From Mesorhizobium loti (GTDB lineage: Bacteria > Pseudomonadota > Alphaproteobacteria > Rhizobiales > Rhizobiaceae), in assembly GCF_001510895.1 (NCBI RefSeq), contig NZ_LPWA01000122.1, positions 1 through 61,658 on the forward strand: a DNA stretch of 61,658 bases, written 5' to 3'. The first letter of the stretch is position 1. Each line of letters starts with the position of its first letter. The position numbers and the translations under genes are program-made. Shown piece by piece: positions 1 to 9,437 of the stretch. Under the pieces are notes generated by a model, which made no database searches, was not told the DNA's origin, and saw nothing but the letters and a program-made list of their open reading frames with translations.

Positions 1-48
1 CCAACCTCGTCGGCCGTCGTAAAGGGCGCTGGCGCTCCACGCGCCAGG

Positions 49-93
49 ACCCCCTCTGTCGCCTTCGGCGACATCTCCCCCCGAGGGGGGAGA
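49..93 (-). repeat. Palindromic intergenic unit, reverse orientation
   Basis: This is a copy of the dispersed palindromic unit described in the findings, read right to left: a pyrimidine-rich arm, an inner stem TGTCGCC-ttc-GGCGACA at 57-73, then a CTCCCCCC/GGGGGGAG stem. No gene can be assigned left of it in the first 48 bases. Confidence 0.8.
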
Positions 94-108
94 CTACGCG
101 CTGAGCAC

Positions 109-173
109 GTGACATACCGCTTCCCCTGATTATATGATAAAGGTGCTCCACTAAAGCGGAGGCGCCTCCGTTT
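109..173 (+). promoter_or_regulatory. Promoter and palindromic operator of the TetR gene
   Basis: A sigma70-like promoter is visible: GTGACA at 109-114, 18 bases, then TATGAT at 133-138. Just downstream of the expected start site lies the palindrome CGGAGGCGCCTCCG at 157-170, which extends to 154-173 with one mismatch. A dyad overlapping the early transcribed region directly ahead of a TetR gene suggests self-repression. Binding is inferred, not shown. Confidence 0.55.
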
Positions 174-278
174 GTTTACTTGGGGGCTGACCAGCCATGG
201 TTCAAGCCCCATATTGCGAGAGTGGAGAAAAAACTGCCCGAACAGCCGCCAGAGATTGCCGAAAAGCTGCAAACGCCG

Positions 279-863
279 ATGCCAAAGCCATTGCGCGCCG
301 ATGCGCAGCGCAATCGCGACAAGCTTGTCGAGGTGGCGGCGCAGGCCTTCGCTCAGGACGGCGTCGACGCCTCGCTGGAGGAGATCGCGAAGCGGGCAGG
401 GGTCGGCATCGGCACGCTCTACCGGCATTTCCCGACGCGCGAGCATCTGGTCGAAGTGGTCTACCGCCGCGAGGTGGAAGGGCTCTGCCAGGCGGCCGAC
501 GAACTCGCGCGCGATCATCCGGCCGATGTCGCGCTGGAGCTCTGGATGCAGCGTTTCGTCGACTACATCGCCACCAAGCGCGGCCTCGCCACAAGCCTGC
601 GCATCCTGCTCACCACCAACTCGACCTTGTTCTCCGACACCTCCGGCCGCGTCTCACAGGCCATGCGACGCCTGATCGAAGCGGCCGCCACGTCGGGCAA
701 GATTCGCGCCGACGTCGACGCTTCGGATGTGATGCATGCGCTCGGCGGCATCTACTCGGCCCCCAACACGCCCGACTGGCGCGAGCGTTCGGGACGGTTG
801 GTGAAGTTGCTGATGGATGGATTGAGGTTCGGGGCGAGGGGCGCTGCTGGTCTCCCCCCTTGA
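279..863 (+). CDS. TetR/AcrR family transcriptional regulator
   Basis: One-component repressor. The N-terminal helix-turn-helix is clear (RNRDKLVEVAAQAFAQDG, then EEIAKRAGVGIGTLYRHF), followed by an all-helical ligand-binding domain. I chose ATG 279 because it puts the HTH close to the N terminus, as is usual; a TTG at 180 in the same frame would add 33 residues and start inside the leader, and a GTG at 222 is also possible. An operator-like palindrome at 154-173 suggests self-regulation. The last residues and the TGA stop are supplied by the palindromic repeat beginning at 851, so the repeat has inserted into, or defines, the gene end. The ligand and targets cannot be seen. Confidence 0.88.
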   Translation: MPKPLRADAQRNRDKLVEVAAQAFAQDGVDASLEEIAKRAGVGIGTLYRHFPTREHLVEVVYRREVEGLCQAADELARDHPADVALELWMQRFVDYIATKRGLATSLRILLTTNSTLFSDTSGRVSQAMRRLIEAAATSGKIRADVDASDVMHALGGIYSAPNTPDWRERSGRLVKLLMDGLRFGARGAAGLPP

Positions 864-1008
864 GGGGGAGATGGCCGCGAAGCGGCCAGAGGGGGTTGTC
901 TCGCGTAGAGCGCCAACGTCATTTTTTGACGCGTTAGAGCGTCGGCGTTCCATGCGCGGCGACCCCTTCTGTCGCCTTCGGCGACATCTCCCCCTCAAGG
1001 GGGGAGAT
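851..1008. repeat. Convergent pair of palindromic units
   Basis: A forward unit (851-900, inner stem TGGCCGC-gaa-GCGGCCA) is followed by a reverse unit (963-1008, inner stem TGTCGCC-ttc-GGCGACA). The two inner stems differ in sequence but each is fully self-complementary. The pair separates the TetR gene from the convergent response-regulator gene and could act as a bidirectional terminator. Confidence 0.8.
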
Positions 1009-1018
1009 AGGGCGCGCC

Positions 1019-1399
1019 TCACGCCTTATGCTCACCAAACCGCGCCACCGCTTCGATCAGCACTCTGGTGTCGACGGGCTTCGACAGTCTCGGCGAATCC
1101 CGGAACTGATCGGGAAAGATCGTGGCGCTGTCATAGCCGGTAAGGAAAACGAAAGGCACGTCGCGGGTGGCGAGATGCTCGGCGAGCGGGAAGCTGCGTT
1201 CGCCTTGCAGGTTGACGTCGAGCACCGCCCCGTCCAGCTCGATCCCATCGATCTGCTCGAGCGCCTGTTCGACCGAGGGCGCGGGTCCGACGACGTCGCA
1301 GCCGGCATCGGTCAGCTCGTCGGAGAGATCGAGCGCAACCAGAAAAGCGTCCTCGACGACGAGGATTCGCAGACCGGATAACGGGGCGCTCTTGTTCAT
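1019..1399 (-). CDS. Single-domain response regulator (receiver only)
   Basis: A 126-residue CheY-like receiver without an output domain. Visible residues are the acidic pair E16-D17 (LVVED), the phospho-acceptor D61 (AVLDVNL), the switch Thr in FLTGYD and the invariant Lys in the SKPVD motif. The start at 1399 overlaps the stop of the upstream kinase gene by ATGA, so translation is probably coupled; a longer reading frame up to 1471 would extend into the kinase gene. HWE kinases commonly pair with such receivers, which makes this the likely phosphorylation partner of the adjacent kinase. Confidence 0.9.
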   Translation of the reverse strand: MNKSAPLSGLRILVVEDAFLVALDLSDELTDAGCDVVGPAPSVEQALEQIDGIELDGAVLDVNLQGERSFPLAEHLATRDVPFVFLTGYDSATIFPDQFRDSPRLSKPVDTRVLIEAVARFGEHKA

Positions 1400-4300
1400 T
1401 TGCTGACGGCCCAATCGCTGGGCAACAGATCGGAAGATTCCATCTGAGGCAAGGGAACCTCGAGCAGGCATTCCACGCCGGAGGGCCTGAAGTTCAATTC
1501 GACGGTTCCTCCCAGCTCATATTCCAAACTCTGCTGGATGAAGGTTGTTCCAAAATTCCTGCGCGACGGCTCTTCAACGGTCGGACCGCCGGTTTCCTTC
1601 CAAATGATTGACAGGGTGTCCGGTTTCACGACGTCCCAGGAGACTTCGACGCGCCCGGTGTCGACGGAAAGCGCTCCATATTTGGCGGCGTTGCTGGCAA
1701 GTTCGAAGAACACCATGCCGAGCGTCGCGGCCGTGGCCGCATCGAGTTGGAATGGCCGGCCGTGGACAACGAGGTTCTGGCGTTCCGCGTTGCCGTAGGG
1801 AGAAAACGTCGCCCTGATCAGCTGCTCGAGGTCGGCTTCGCCCCAATTATAGGACGACAGGACTTCGTGCGTGCGGGCCATTGCGTGCAATCGCTCGTGG
1901 AACGAGGTCGAGAATTCGCCCATCGAGCTCGACGAGCGGATCATGCGCGAGGCTAAAGCGGTGATCGTGGCGAGGATGTTCTTCACGCGATGCTGCAATT
2001 CGTGCAGCAGCCTGGCCTGGCTGCGCTCCGCGTCCTTGTGGCCCGATATGTCGACCAGGGTGGCGATCGCGCCGCGCACTTTGCCCGGTTCGTCGAACAG
2101 TGGATTGGCCGAGATCATGACGTCGACGCTGCTGCCGTCTTCGCGCACGATCCGCGCTTCGTAGGCAGGAACCGCCTTGGCGGTCCGCATCGTCTTCAGC
2201 AAGGGCTGGTCGTCCGTAGACACCGCGGTACCGTTCACCGTCAGCGGCAGGATCGCGGGCACTGGGATAAGCTTGTCGCCGGTGGCGCGTCGGCCGACGA
2301 GTTCCACCGCACGGCGGTTGGCGCGGATTTCTTCGCCATCCCCATCCTCGGCGATGAAAATGCCGACCGGCACAATGTCCAGCAAGGTCTCGAGGGCCTC
2401 GACGCGGTAGCGCAGGTCGTGTGATAGCGCGCTGATCTTTTCCTCCGCTCGCGCGATCTGCGTCACGTCACCGAAAGTGACGACCACGCCGGCGATGACA
2501 TTGTCGACGGTGCGGTAGGGCATCACGCGCATGATATAGTGCAGGCCGTTGTCGACGCCTTCGACCTGCCGCTCGACGGTGCCGAGCCGCCGCAGCACCT
2601 GCTCCAGGTCGGCGTGCAGCCCGTCGGCGGCAAAGCGCGGGCGGACATGCGCAAGCGGCCGGCCGACATCGCTTTCGACCAGCCTGAACAGCTCGCGCGC
2701 CGTCGGCGTGAAGCTCTTGACGCAGAGTTCGCGATCGAGGAACACGGTGGCGATCTGCGTGCTTTCGAGCAGGTTCGCCATGTCGTTGTTGGCGCGGCTG
2801 AGCTCGTCGACGCGGATGTTGAGCTCGGCGTTGACGGTCTGCAGTTCCTCGTTGATCGACTGCAGCTCTTCCTTGGAGGTTTCCAGTTCCTCGTTGGACG
2901 ATTGCAGTTCCTCGTTGATCGAGGACAGTTCCTCGTTCGAGGACTTCAGCTCCTCGTTGGAGGATTCGAGTTCCTCCGTCGTGATCTGCAGCCGCTCCCT
3001 GGTTTCCCTCAGCTCCTTTTCGAGCTGGCTGACATTGGCGCTTTCGACATCGTCGGTGGTGTGGACGGGCTCGTTCTCCGGCTTGATGCCGCCGATGTCA
3101 CGGAACACCAGCATGTAGAGCGGGTCGGCCGAACCATCCGGCGGCAGCGGCTGCACGGCGAGGCTGATCGTCTGGCGCCCGCCATTGGTGCCGATGCTGA
3201 TCTTGTTCTGGATCGCCACCTGTCCGGTGCTGACGGCCTTGTGCAGCGCTGCCCGCAAATCCATGCGAAGACCGCGCCTGGCCATGGAAAAGACGTTGTG
3301 GTCGGGAGCGCCGGCCGCAAGCTCCAGATATTTGCCCGTGCCACCCGAACTGTGCACCAGTTCGCCGGCCGCGTTGATCACCACGTAGGCGGGCGAATAG
3401 CGATCGACGAGGAGCCGTTCCGCAACATCCTGCAATGTTGCCGCCGACGTTCGCTGGCGCAGGGGCGGGGCCGCCTGCCTGCCCGCGGCGGCGAGTGGGA
3501 ATTCCGGCAGGCGCTGCGCGGTGACCCCGCTGCGCTTCTGGAAGATGCGGCTTGCCTTGTCGACGGTCGAAAACAGGCGCGCGTGGCGGGTGACGTTTTC
3601 GGACGATCCGAGAAAGAGATAGCCGCTGTTGCGCAGCGCGTAGTGGAAGATCGGAACGATCTTCTCCTGCAGTTCCGGACCCATATAGATCAGGAGATTG
3701 CGGCAGGCGATCAGGTCGAGCTTGGAAAAGGGCGGGTCGCGCAGAAGGTTGTGCGCCGAGAACAGGCACATTTCTCGCAATTCGGCGGAAACACGATAGG
3801 TTCCGTCCTCGCGCGAGAAGAATTCCTTGAGGCGCTTCGGCGTCATGTCGGTCGCGATCGTTGCCGGATAGCGGCCGGCGCGCGCCACTTCCAGGGCACG
3901 CTCGTCGATGTCGGTGGCGAAGATCTGCAGATTGGGCGAGGCCGCACCACGCGGCGCGTTCTCCTTCAGGAGCATGGCGATCGAATAGGCTTCCTCGCCA
4001 GTGGCGCAGCCGGAACCCACACCCTGACCGTCTCATCCGGCTTGCGGTCCTGGAACAGCTTGGGAATGACCAGACGTTCGAGGCCGTCGAAGGCCTGCGG
4101 ATCGCGGAAGAAGCTGGTCACGCCGATCAGCAGGTCCTGGAACAGGAGGTCGACCTGCTGCGGCTCCTCGCGCAGTCGCTCGTAGAAGGCGGCCGGATCG
4201 TCGATCTGCAACACCTGCATGCGGCGCTGGATGCGCCGCAGGATGGTGTTGTCCTTGTAGCCGCTGAAGTCGTGGCCGGTGCGTGTGCGAAGTAGCGCCG

Positions 4301-4994
4301 CGATCCGCGAAAGTTGTTCGGCCACATCGCGCTTGTGACGGTCGCGCTCGCTTTCCGTGCGGCTGGAATGGCGGAAATAGCTGACCAACTTGGCCGCCAT
4401 CTCCTCTGCTGGAAGCACCATGTCGACGAGGCCGCTCTGGACGGCGCTGCGCATCATGCCGTCATATTCCGCGCTTTCCTGTGCGAGTGTCAGCCCGCCG
4501 AGCTCCTTGATTGCCCTCAGTCCGATGGTGCCGTCGCTGCCCGTTCCGGAAAGGATGATGCCAGCCGCATTCTCCGCCTGCTCATGCGCCAGCGAGGTGA
4601 AAAAGTCGTCGATTGGGGTTCGCCTGGCGCGCATGGCCGCGATCTTCGCCACGCGAAAATGCTGCTTCTCGATCGTTACCGAGGCGCCGGGCGGGACCAC
4701 ATAGATGTTGTTGGGCTCGACCGCCATGCCCTCGGCGGCCGTTCGCGTTTCGATTGCGGTGCAGCGCTGGATGATGCTGGCAAGCACGCTTTCGTGCTCG
4801 GCATCGAGATGCTGGATCACCACATAGGCGAAGCCGCTGTCGGCCGGGGCTCCCGGAAAGAATTTCTGCAGCGCCCCGATGCCGCCCGCCGACGCGCCGA
4901 TGCCGATGACGGGAAAGAGCGCCGGCTGTTTCGCGCCGTCGCGCGAACTAGCCCTTGCCTTCCTTGTGCTTGCTTTCCTCGTCGACCGAGCCAT
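1396..4994 (-). CDS. CheB-CheR-coiled coil-PAS-HWE histidine kinase fusion, split by a frameshift
   Basis: One roughly 1,199-residue signalling protein read as two frames. The 5' part (3966-4994) holds a CheB methylesterase domain (GIGASAGG catalytic Ser, SGTGSDG) and the N-terminal half of CheR (ILRRIQRRM, LIGVTSFFRD). The 3' part (1396-4020) resumes CheR at GCATGEEAYSIAM, then a long SSNEEL/SINEEL coiled coil, PAS domains and an HWE-type kinase (HELQHRVKN, ELASNAAKYGA, IWKETGGP). The frames join if one G is restored near 4010 (VWVP then GCATGEE). No HAMP or membrane segment is seen, so it is probably cytoplasmic. It overlaps the upstream cheB-like gene by 47 bases and the response regulator by 4. 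The shift may be real decay or a sequencing error; I favour error. Confidence 0.85.
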
Positions 4995-6048
4995 TGCCTG
5001 TTACCTGAACCCGTCTGCTTTCGAGGATGCTCTCGATGAGAGCCGCATCCGCCTCGTATTCCTTGGCTCGCCTGCCGAAATCGGCGGCGAGTTCGGAGCG
5101 ATCCCTCGTTCTCTCCCGCTCGGCCATGCGCCGGGCAAACCCCGCCCGCTGCTGATGCGACCGCAAGAGGCTCCACAATATCTCGTCCGCCTCGATCGCC
5201 TGCGCTTCCATCACCGCGTCGGCCGTGAAGGCGTGGCCGGTATGGCACCGATAGCGCAACATGTCACCGTCTTCGATCTCCCACAACGGCCCGTGGCATT
5301 CCGGGCATGTAAACACCGAGAGTTCGCCTAATCGATCTTCATTTTTCATGGTCGAATGCTCCTGCGCGGCGACCGCCGCTTCCAACCTCACACCCGGTGG
5401 CGCGGGCAAGGTTTCACCGGCCGGCTCGGCGGCCAGTTTCGCCAGCAAGCCGCCGAGCTTGGACGCCGGCAAGCAATGGTCGATCTCGACATAATGCAGC
5501 GCGCTTTCCACCATGGAAGGCACCAGAGTGTCCTTCGGGTGCTGGACGACGGCGAGCCCGCCGACAGCTTTGATCGCCCTCAGGCCGGCGGTGCCGTCGG
5601 AAAGCGAGCCCGAAAGCAGCACGCCGATGACGCTCGCGCCGTAGCTCAGCGCCGCCGAGCGGAATAAAGGGTCGATGGCCGGCCGGGCGAGGTTCTCGCG
5701 CGGTCCGCGCCGCAGCATCATGTGGTCGCCATGCAAGAGAAGGTGGAATCCGGGCGGCGCAACGTAGATGTGGCCGGTCTTGAAGGTCGCGCCGTTCTCC
5801 GCCACCGAGGTTTTGAGCGCCGCGGCACGGTCGAGGATCTCCGGCAGGTAGCTGACCTGGCCGACATGGAGCACGACAAACACGGCTGCCGGCAGACCGG
5901 CGGGCAAGTCGCCCACGATCTGCTTCAGCGGCTCAAGGCCACCCGCCGATGCGCCGATGACAATGATGAAACGGTTGCGTGCCTGTGCTCGCGGCGAGCT
6001 TGTCTCGTTTTCGCGGGCAGGTGCAATTCGGTTTCGAACGTCGGCCAT
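4948..6048 (-). CDS. Stand-alone CheB-type protein-glutamate methylesterase with C-terminal zinc-ribbon-like segment
   Basis: A CheB catalytic domain without a receiver: Ser34 in VIGASAGG, a His in FVVLHVG, and the Asp loop SGSLSDGTAGL. The last about 110 residues carry a CPEC...CHTGH pattern that looks metal-binding, then a charged helical region (RRMAERERTRDRSELAADF). This is the pattern of YegH/CheB-like proteins that accompany CheB-CheR-kinase fusions rather than of flagellar chemotaxis CheB. Start 6048 (MADVRN) is chosen over the longer frame to 6369, which would run into a palindromic repeat. It is first in the operon with the fused kinase and the response regulator. Confidence 0.87.
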   Translation of the reverse strand: MADVRNRIAPARENETSSPRAQARNRFIIVIGASAGGLEPLKQIVGDLPAGLPAAVFVVLHVGQVSYLPEILDRAAALKTSVAENGATFKTGHIYVAPPGFHLLLHGDHMMLRRGPRENLARPAIDPLFRSAALSYGASVIGVLLSGSLSDGTAGLRAIKAVGGLAVVQHPKDTLVPSMVESALHYVEIDHCLPASKLGGLLAKLAAEPAGETLPAPPGVRLEAAVAAQEHSTMKNEDRLGELSVFTCPECHGPLWEIEDGDMLRYRCHTGHAFTADAVMEAQAIEADEILWSLLRSHQQRAGFARRMAERERTRDRSELAADFGRRAKEYEADAALIESILESRRVQVTGNGSVDEESKHKEGKG

Positions 6049-6080
6049 GGCACCCGTGGGCTGCCCCCGACCCCAATCAT

Positions 6081-6107
6081 AAAGTCGGCCAAGGGGACTA
6101 AGGTTCC
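6081..6107 (-). promoter_or_regulatory. Candidate EcfG (general stress response) promoter
   Basis: On the minus strand GGAACC (6107-6102) is followed after 17 bases by CTTT (6084-6081). The alphaproteobacterial EcfG consensus is GGAAC-N16/17-CGTT, so the -35 is perfect and the -10 matches 3 of 4. It lies about 35 bases before the cheB-like start. HWE kinases often feed into this stress pathway, which fits. Confidence 0.4.
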
Positions 6108-6140
6108 ATGACGTGGTCAAAAGGGTGAATCGGCGCCGAA

Positions 6141-6682
6141 GCTGCCAATCTCCCCCCTTGTGGGGGAGATGTCCGGCAGGACAGAGGGGGGCGCTGTCCC
6201 GCCGGCGTTCAGGTCGTCCCGGCCAATCCTGCCGTGATAACAATGTGCTGACAGACATTGTCGATGTCGCGAATGACATCGTCATTCCAGAAACGCAGAA
6301 CGATCCAGCCATCTTGTTGCAGTCGATTGGTCCTAACGTCATCGGCATCCGAGCGACCCGCTTCGCCATGCTGCGAGCCGTCGACCTCCACGATCAACTT
6401 CTTCTCGGGGCAGGCAAAATCGACGATGTAGCTGGCGATCGGAAATTGCCTCCGGAAACCCAGGCCCATCAGGCGGTGGGCGCGAAGCTCGTTCCACAGC
6501 CGCAACTCCGCGTCGGTCATGACCTTGCGCATCGATTTTGCATTGGCACGGTGTCTGGGTGGCAAGGGTGTATGCGGCATCGGCGGAGCTGGGACTCAGG
6601 TTTGTCTCGCCAACGCTTCTACTCTACGGCGCCCCCCTCTGTCCTGCCGGACATCTCCCCCACAAGGGGGGAGATCGGCAGC
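6141..6682. mobile_element. Candidate mobile unit: DUF559 gene bracketed by inverted palindromic repeats (copy 1)
   Basis: A forward palindromic unit (6141-6207) abuts the stop codon of a DUF559 gene, and a reverse unit (6628-6682) lies 47 bases before its start, so the gene sits inside an inverted pair of about 540 bp in all. Both units have inner stem TGTCC-GGCA-GGACA. Copy 2 at 16442-17004 has the same architecture and a nearly identical segment between the start codon and the repeat (GGCGCCGTAGAGTAGAA in both). Mobility is inferred from the duplication; no target-site duplication was established. Confidence 0.45.
6209..6580 (-). CDS. DUF559 endonuclease-like protein
   Basis: A 123-residue protein of the DUF559 family, a PD-(D/E)xK-fold group related to very-short-patch repair (Vsr) nucleases. 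Core motifs are intact: AELRLWNELRAHRLMGLGFRRQ, then YIVDFACPEKKLIVEVDGSQH (catalytic D and ExD), then the C-terminal RFWNDDVIRDIDNVCQHI. The start MPHTPLPPRHRANAKSM is shared with copy 2. The gene is not in an operon. DUF559 proteins have no settled function as far as I know. Its position between inverted palindromes suggests that it processes or spreads with those repeats, which is my inference. Confidence 0.85.
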   Translation of the reverse strand: MPHTPLPPRHRANAKSMRKVMTDAELRLWNELRAHRLMGLGFRRQFPIASYIVDFACPEKKLIVEVDGSQHGEAGRSDADDVRTNRLQQDGWIVLRFWNDDVIRDIDNVCQHIVITAGLAGTT

Positions 6683-6760
6683 TTCGGCGTCATCGACTCG
6701 CTTTCATGAAAGCGCAGCCTACATAGGCGGAGCAACCCACCCCGCAGAAGGAACCACCTC

Positions 6761-7591
6761 ATGCCTGAGCAGCTCACCTTGAACGACGGCTCAAAAATCC
6801 CCCAGATCGGGCTTGGCGTGTGGCAGGTCGATCCGGATATCACGTCACAAGTCGTGCGCTGGGGGATCGAGGCCGGCTACCGCCTCATCGACACCGCCGA
6901 GGGCTACCGCAACGAGGAAGGTGTGGGCGAGGCGATCCGCGCTGCCGGCGTGCCGCGAGGCGAGCTGTTCATCACCTCGAAGCTGCGCAATGGCGGCCAC
7001 CAGCGCGATGCCGCGCTGCGCGCCTTCGACGACACGATGCAAAAGCTCGGCATCGATGAGATCGACCTCTTCCTGATCCACTGGCCGGTGCCCAGCCAGA
7101 ACAACTATGTCGAGGCCTGGAAGACGCTGGTCGAGCTCAAGCAGGCCGGCCGCATCAAGTCGGTCGGCGTGTCGAACTTCAACCAGGATCATCTGGAGCG
7201 CATCATCGGCGAGACCGGTGTGACGCCCGCGGTCAACCAGATCGAGCTCCACCCGCGCTTCCAGCAGCGCGACAAGCGCGAGTTCCACAAGAAGCACAAC
7301 ATCCACATCGAGAGCTGGAGCCCGCTCGGCAGCGGCCGGCTGCTCGCCGACCCGACGCTTGAAGGAATCGCGAAAAAGCACGCCAAGTCGGTGGCGCAGG
7401 TCATCATCCGCTGGCACCTGCAGCAAGGGCTGATCGTCATCCCGAAGTCGATCCACCAGGACCGCATCGCCGGCAATTTCGACGTCTTCGGTTTCGAATT
7501 GGATGGCGAGGACATGCAGACCATCGGCGGCATGGATGCCGCCGACGGCCGCACCGGGCCTGACCCGGCGACAGCGGCGTTCTTGTTCTGA
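6761..7591 (+). CDS. Aldo/keto reductase, 2,5-diketo-D-gluconate reductase-like
   Basis: NADPH-dependent cytosolic (alpha/beta)8-barrel oxidoreductase. The catalytic tetrad is visible: D44 (LIDTAEGY), Y49, K74 (FITSKL) and H107 (FLIHWP), and the cofactor-binding IPKSIHQDRIAGN lies near the C terminus. At 276 residues it matches the AKR5-type bacterial enzymes (DkgA/DkgB). RBS-like AGAAGGA precedes ATG 6761. It is monocistronic, with a palindromic unit upstream and a hairpin directly after the stop. The substrate cannot be deduced. Confidence 0.9.
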   Translation: MPEQLTLNDGSKIPQIGLGVWQVDPDITSQVVRWGIEAGYRLIDTAEGYRNEEGVGEAIRAAGVPRGELFITSKLRNGGHQRDAALRAFDDTMQKLGIDEIDLFLIHWPVPSQNNYVEAWKTLVELKQAGRIKSVGVSNFNQDHLERIIGETGVTPAVNQIELHPRFQQRDKREFHKKHNIHIESWSPLGSGRLLADPTLEGIAKKHAKSVAQVIIRWHLQQGLIVIPKSIHQDRIAGNFDVFGFELDGEDMQTIGGMDAADGRTGPDPATAAFLF

Positions 7592-7597
7592 GGCACT

Positions 7598-7627
7598 GCC
7601 GATCTTCCCCTGAAGGGGCAGATCGGC
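7598..7627 (+). terminator. Hairpin after the aldo/keto reductase gene
   Basis: GCCGATCT (7598-7605) pairs with AGATCGGC (7620-7627) around an inner CCCC/GGGG. It has no T run. The sequence looks like the outer stem of the dispersed palindromic unit and probably serves as a terminator or 3' end protector. Confidence 0.5.
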
Positions 7628-7699
7628 GTCCCGCGCTACTTCTTCCATAAATTAGCACATCTTCATGGAACCTTGTGACGGGTGTTCCATTGCAAGCGC

Positions 7700-8770
7700 A
7701 TGCGAGACTCTGTGATCCAGGGCATCCGGACGCGAGCCGACGTGCCGTCCCCGCGCTATTCATTGGTGCTTCCGATATACAATGAGGAAGAGGTGCTGCC
7801 GCTGCTGGTCGAACGGATCAGCGCGTTGATAGGCCGGCTGGACGGAGAGACCGAGGTCATCTTCGTCGATGACGGAAGCATCGACGGAAGCGTGCGATAC
7901 CTGCGCCGCATGGTCGGCGCCGAGCCGAGCTTCCGCCTGATCGAGCTTTCCCGCAACTTCGGACATCAGATCGCCATCACTGCCGGCATGGAGGCAGCGA
8001 CGGGCGAGGCCGTCATCGTCATGGATGCCGACCTGCAGGATCCGCCCGAAGTCGTTCTCGAACTGGTGGCGAAATGGAAGGAAGGTTTCGAAATCGTCTA
8101 TGCGAGGCGTGTCAGGCGCGAGGGCGAATCCTGGTTCAAGCGCTTCAGCGCGAGCCTTTTCTACCGCGTCCTCGAGAGGATGACGCCGGTCGACATCCCG
8201 CGCGATGTCGGTGACTTCCGGCTCGTCGGCCGCAAGGCGCTGGATACGTTCAAACGCATGCCCGAACATGACCGTTTCGTCAGGGGCATGTTCGGCTGGA
8301 TGGGTTTCAAGCAGGCGGCGGTGCCCTTCGAGCGCCCGGCGCGGACGCTGGGCGAGACCAAATACCCGTTCTGGAAGATGACGCGGCTTGCAACCCACGG
8401 CATCATCAGCTTCTCGGAGCAGCCGTTGCGGCTGGCGCTCTGGACCGGATTGGCCATTTCCGCTCTCGCCGTGCTGTTTGGCGCCTACGCCATCTTCTCC
8501 TGGATCTTCGAAACCGGCGTTATCCCCGGCTGGACCTCCACGGTGGTGATCGTGTCGCTGTTCAGCGGCATCAATCTCTTCATGACCGGTGTGGTCGGCC
8601 TTTATGTCGGCAGCATCCATGCCGAGGTCAAACGGCGCCCGCTCTACGTGGTCGATCGGCTGAGCGGCTTCGACAGGCGGATGCGTGTCGCCTCCGGCGC
8701 GAAGCGCGCATCGTTCCGCAAGTCCGGCAATGGGGTCACGGCGGATGTCCGAACTCTTCGACCGTTATAA
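7700..8770 (+). CDS. Polyprenyl-phosphate glycosyltransferase, GT2 family (GtrB/DPM1-like)
   Basis: Transfers a sugar from a nucleotide donor to a polyprenyl phosphate at the inner membrane. An N-terminal GT-A domain has SLVLPIYNEEEVLPLL, the donor-binding VIFVDDGSIDGS, MDADLQDPPE (DxD-like) and RDVGDFRLVGRKAL. Two C-terminal membrane segments follow (LALWTGLAISALAVLFGAYAIF and VVIVSLFSGINLFMTGVVGLYV). ATG 7700 is used; an in-frame GTG at 7682 is possible. It overlaps the methyltransferase gene by 26 bases and is followed by a GtrA gene, a common grouping for lipid-linked sugar flipping and glycan decoration. Confidence 0.9.
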   Translation: MRDSVIQGIRTRADVPSPRYSLVLPIYNEEEVLPLLVERISALIGRLDGETEVIFVDDGSIDGSVRYLRRMVGAEPSFRLIELSRNFGHQIAITAGMEAATGEAVIVMDADLQDPPEVVLELVAKWKEGFEIVYARRVRREGESWFKRFSASLFYRVLERMTPVDIPRDVGDFRLVGRKALDTFKRMPEHDRFVRGMFGWMGFKQAAVPFERPARTLGETKYPFWKMTRLATHGIISFSEQPLRLALWTGLAISALAVLFGAYAIFSWIFETGVIPGWTSTVVIVSLFSGINLFMTGVVGLYVGSIHAEVKRRPLYVVDRLSGFDRRMRVASGAKRASFRKSGNGVTADVRTLRPL

Positions 8771-9437
8771 ATCGAGCTACGGCGAGGTGGTCGAGGGCTC
8801 GATCCGCTTTTCCGGCCTTCAGCATGATTTTTTCCTGCGTGCCAAGGCCGAGCTTCTGCGGCGACTGGCGGTCGGGCAGCAGCTTCGCCAAGGCGGGACA
8901 CAGCTGCGCGCGCTCGATGTCGGCTGCGGTGTCGGTTCGCTTCATCCCTATCTCGAGGATACCTTCGATCGTCTCGACGGCTGCGACGTCTCCAAGGAAT
9001 CGCTCTCGCGCGCCAGCGGCAGCAATCCGCACGTTGCCTACAGGGCGTGCACCCCGTCCCGCCTGCCTTACGAGGACGGCACCTTCGACCTGGCTTTCGC
9101 GAGCTGCGTTGTCCACCATGTGCCGCCTGCGTCCTGGCGCGATTTCTTCCACGAGATGCACCGCGTCCTGCGCAGAGGCGGGCTCGCCTGCATCATCGAG
9201 CACAATCCCTTCAATCCGCTGACGCGCGTGGCCGTGCTGAGGTGCCCGTTCGACAAGGACGCGGTCCTGCTCAGCGCCGGCAAAACCGCCTCGCTGCTCA
9301 AACAAGCGGGCTTCAGCGACATCGGCTGCGAGCATTTCCTGCTTCTGCCATCGGCAAGGCCGTTTGCCAGACTGCTCGAGCGTGCATTCGCCGGCCTGCC
9401 GCTCGGAGCGCAATATGCCTGTACTGGCCATGCGTGA
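8745..9437 (+). CDS. Class I SAM-dependent methyltransferase
   Basis: About 230 residues with Methyltransf_11-type motifs: motif I LDVGCGVGSLHPYL, motif II acidic residue in DGCDVS, the LPYEDGTFDLAFASCVVHHVP block and VLRRGGLACIIEHNPFNP. ATG 8745 (MSELFDRYKSSYGEVVEG) is chosen; it starts inside the end of the glycosyltransferase gene, so the two are probably translationally coupled. Lying between GtrB- and GtrA-like genes, it may methylate the sugar or lipid carrier product. Confidence 0.85.
   Translation: MSELFDRYKSSYGEVVEGSIRFSGLQHDFFLRAKAELLRRLAVGQQLRQGGTQLRALDVGCGVGSLHPYLEDTFDRLDGCDVSKESLSRASGSNPHVAYRACTPSRLPYEDGTFDLAFASCVVHHVPPASWRDFFHEMHRVLRRGGLACIIEHNPFNPLTRVAVLRCPFDKDAVLLSAGKTASLLKQAGFSDIGCEHFLLLPSARPFARLLERAFAGLPLGAQYACTGHA

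Noticed and set aside
2539..4185. A 548-codon plus-strand frame opposite the kinase gene
   Set aside because: It mirrors the coiled coil and PAS region; no start context and no domain.
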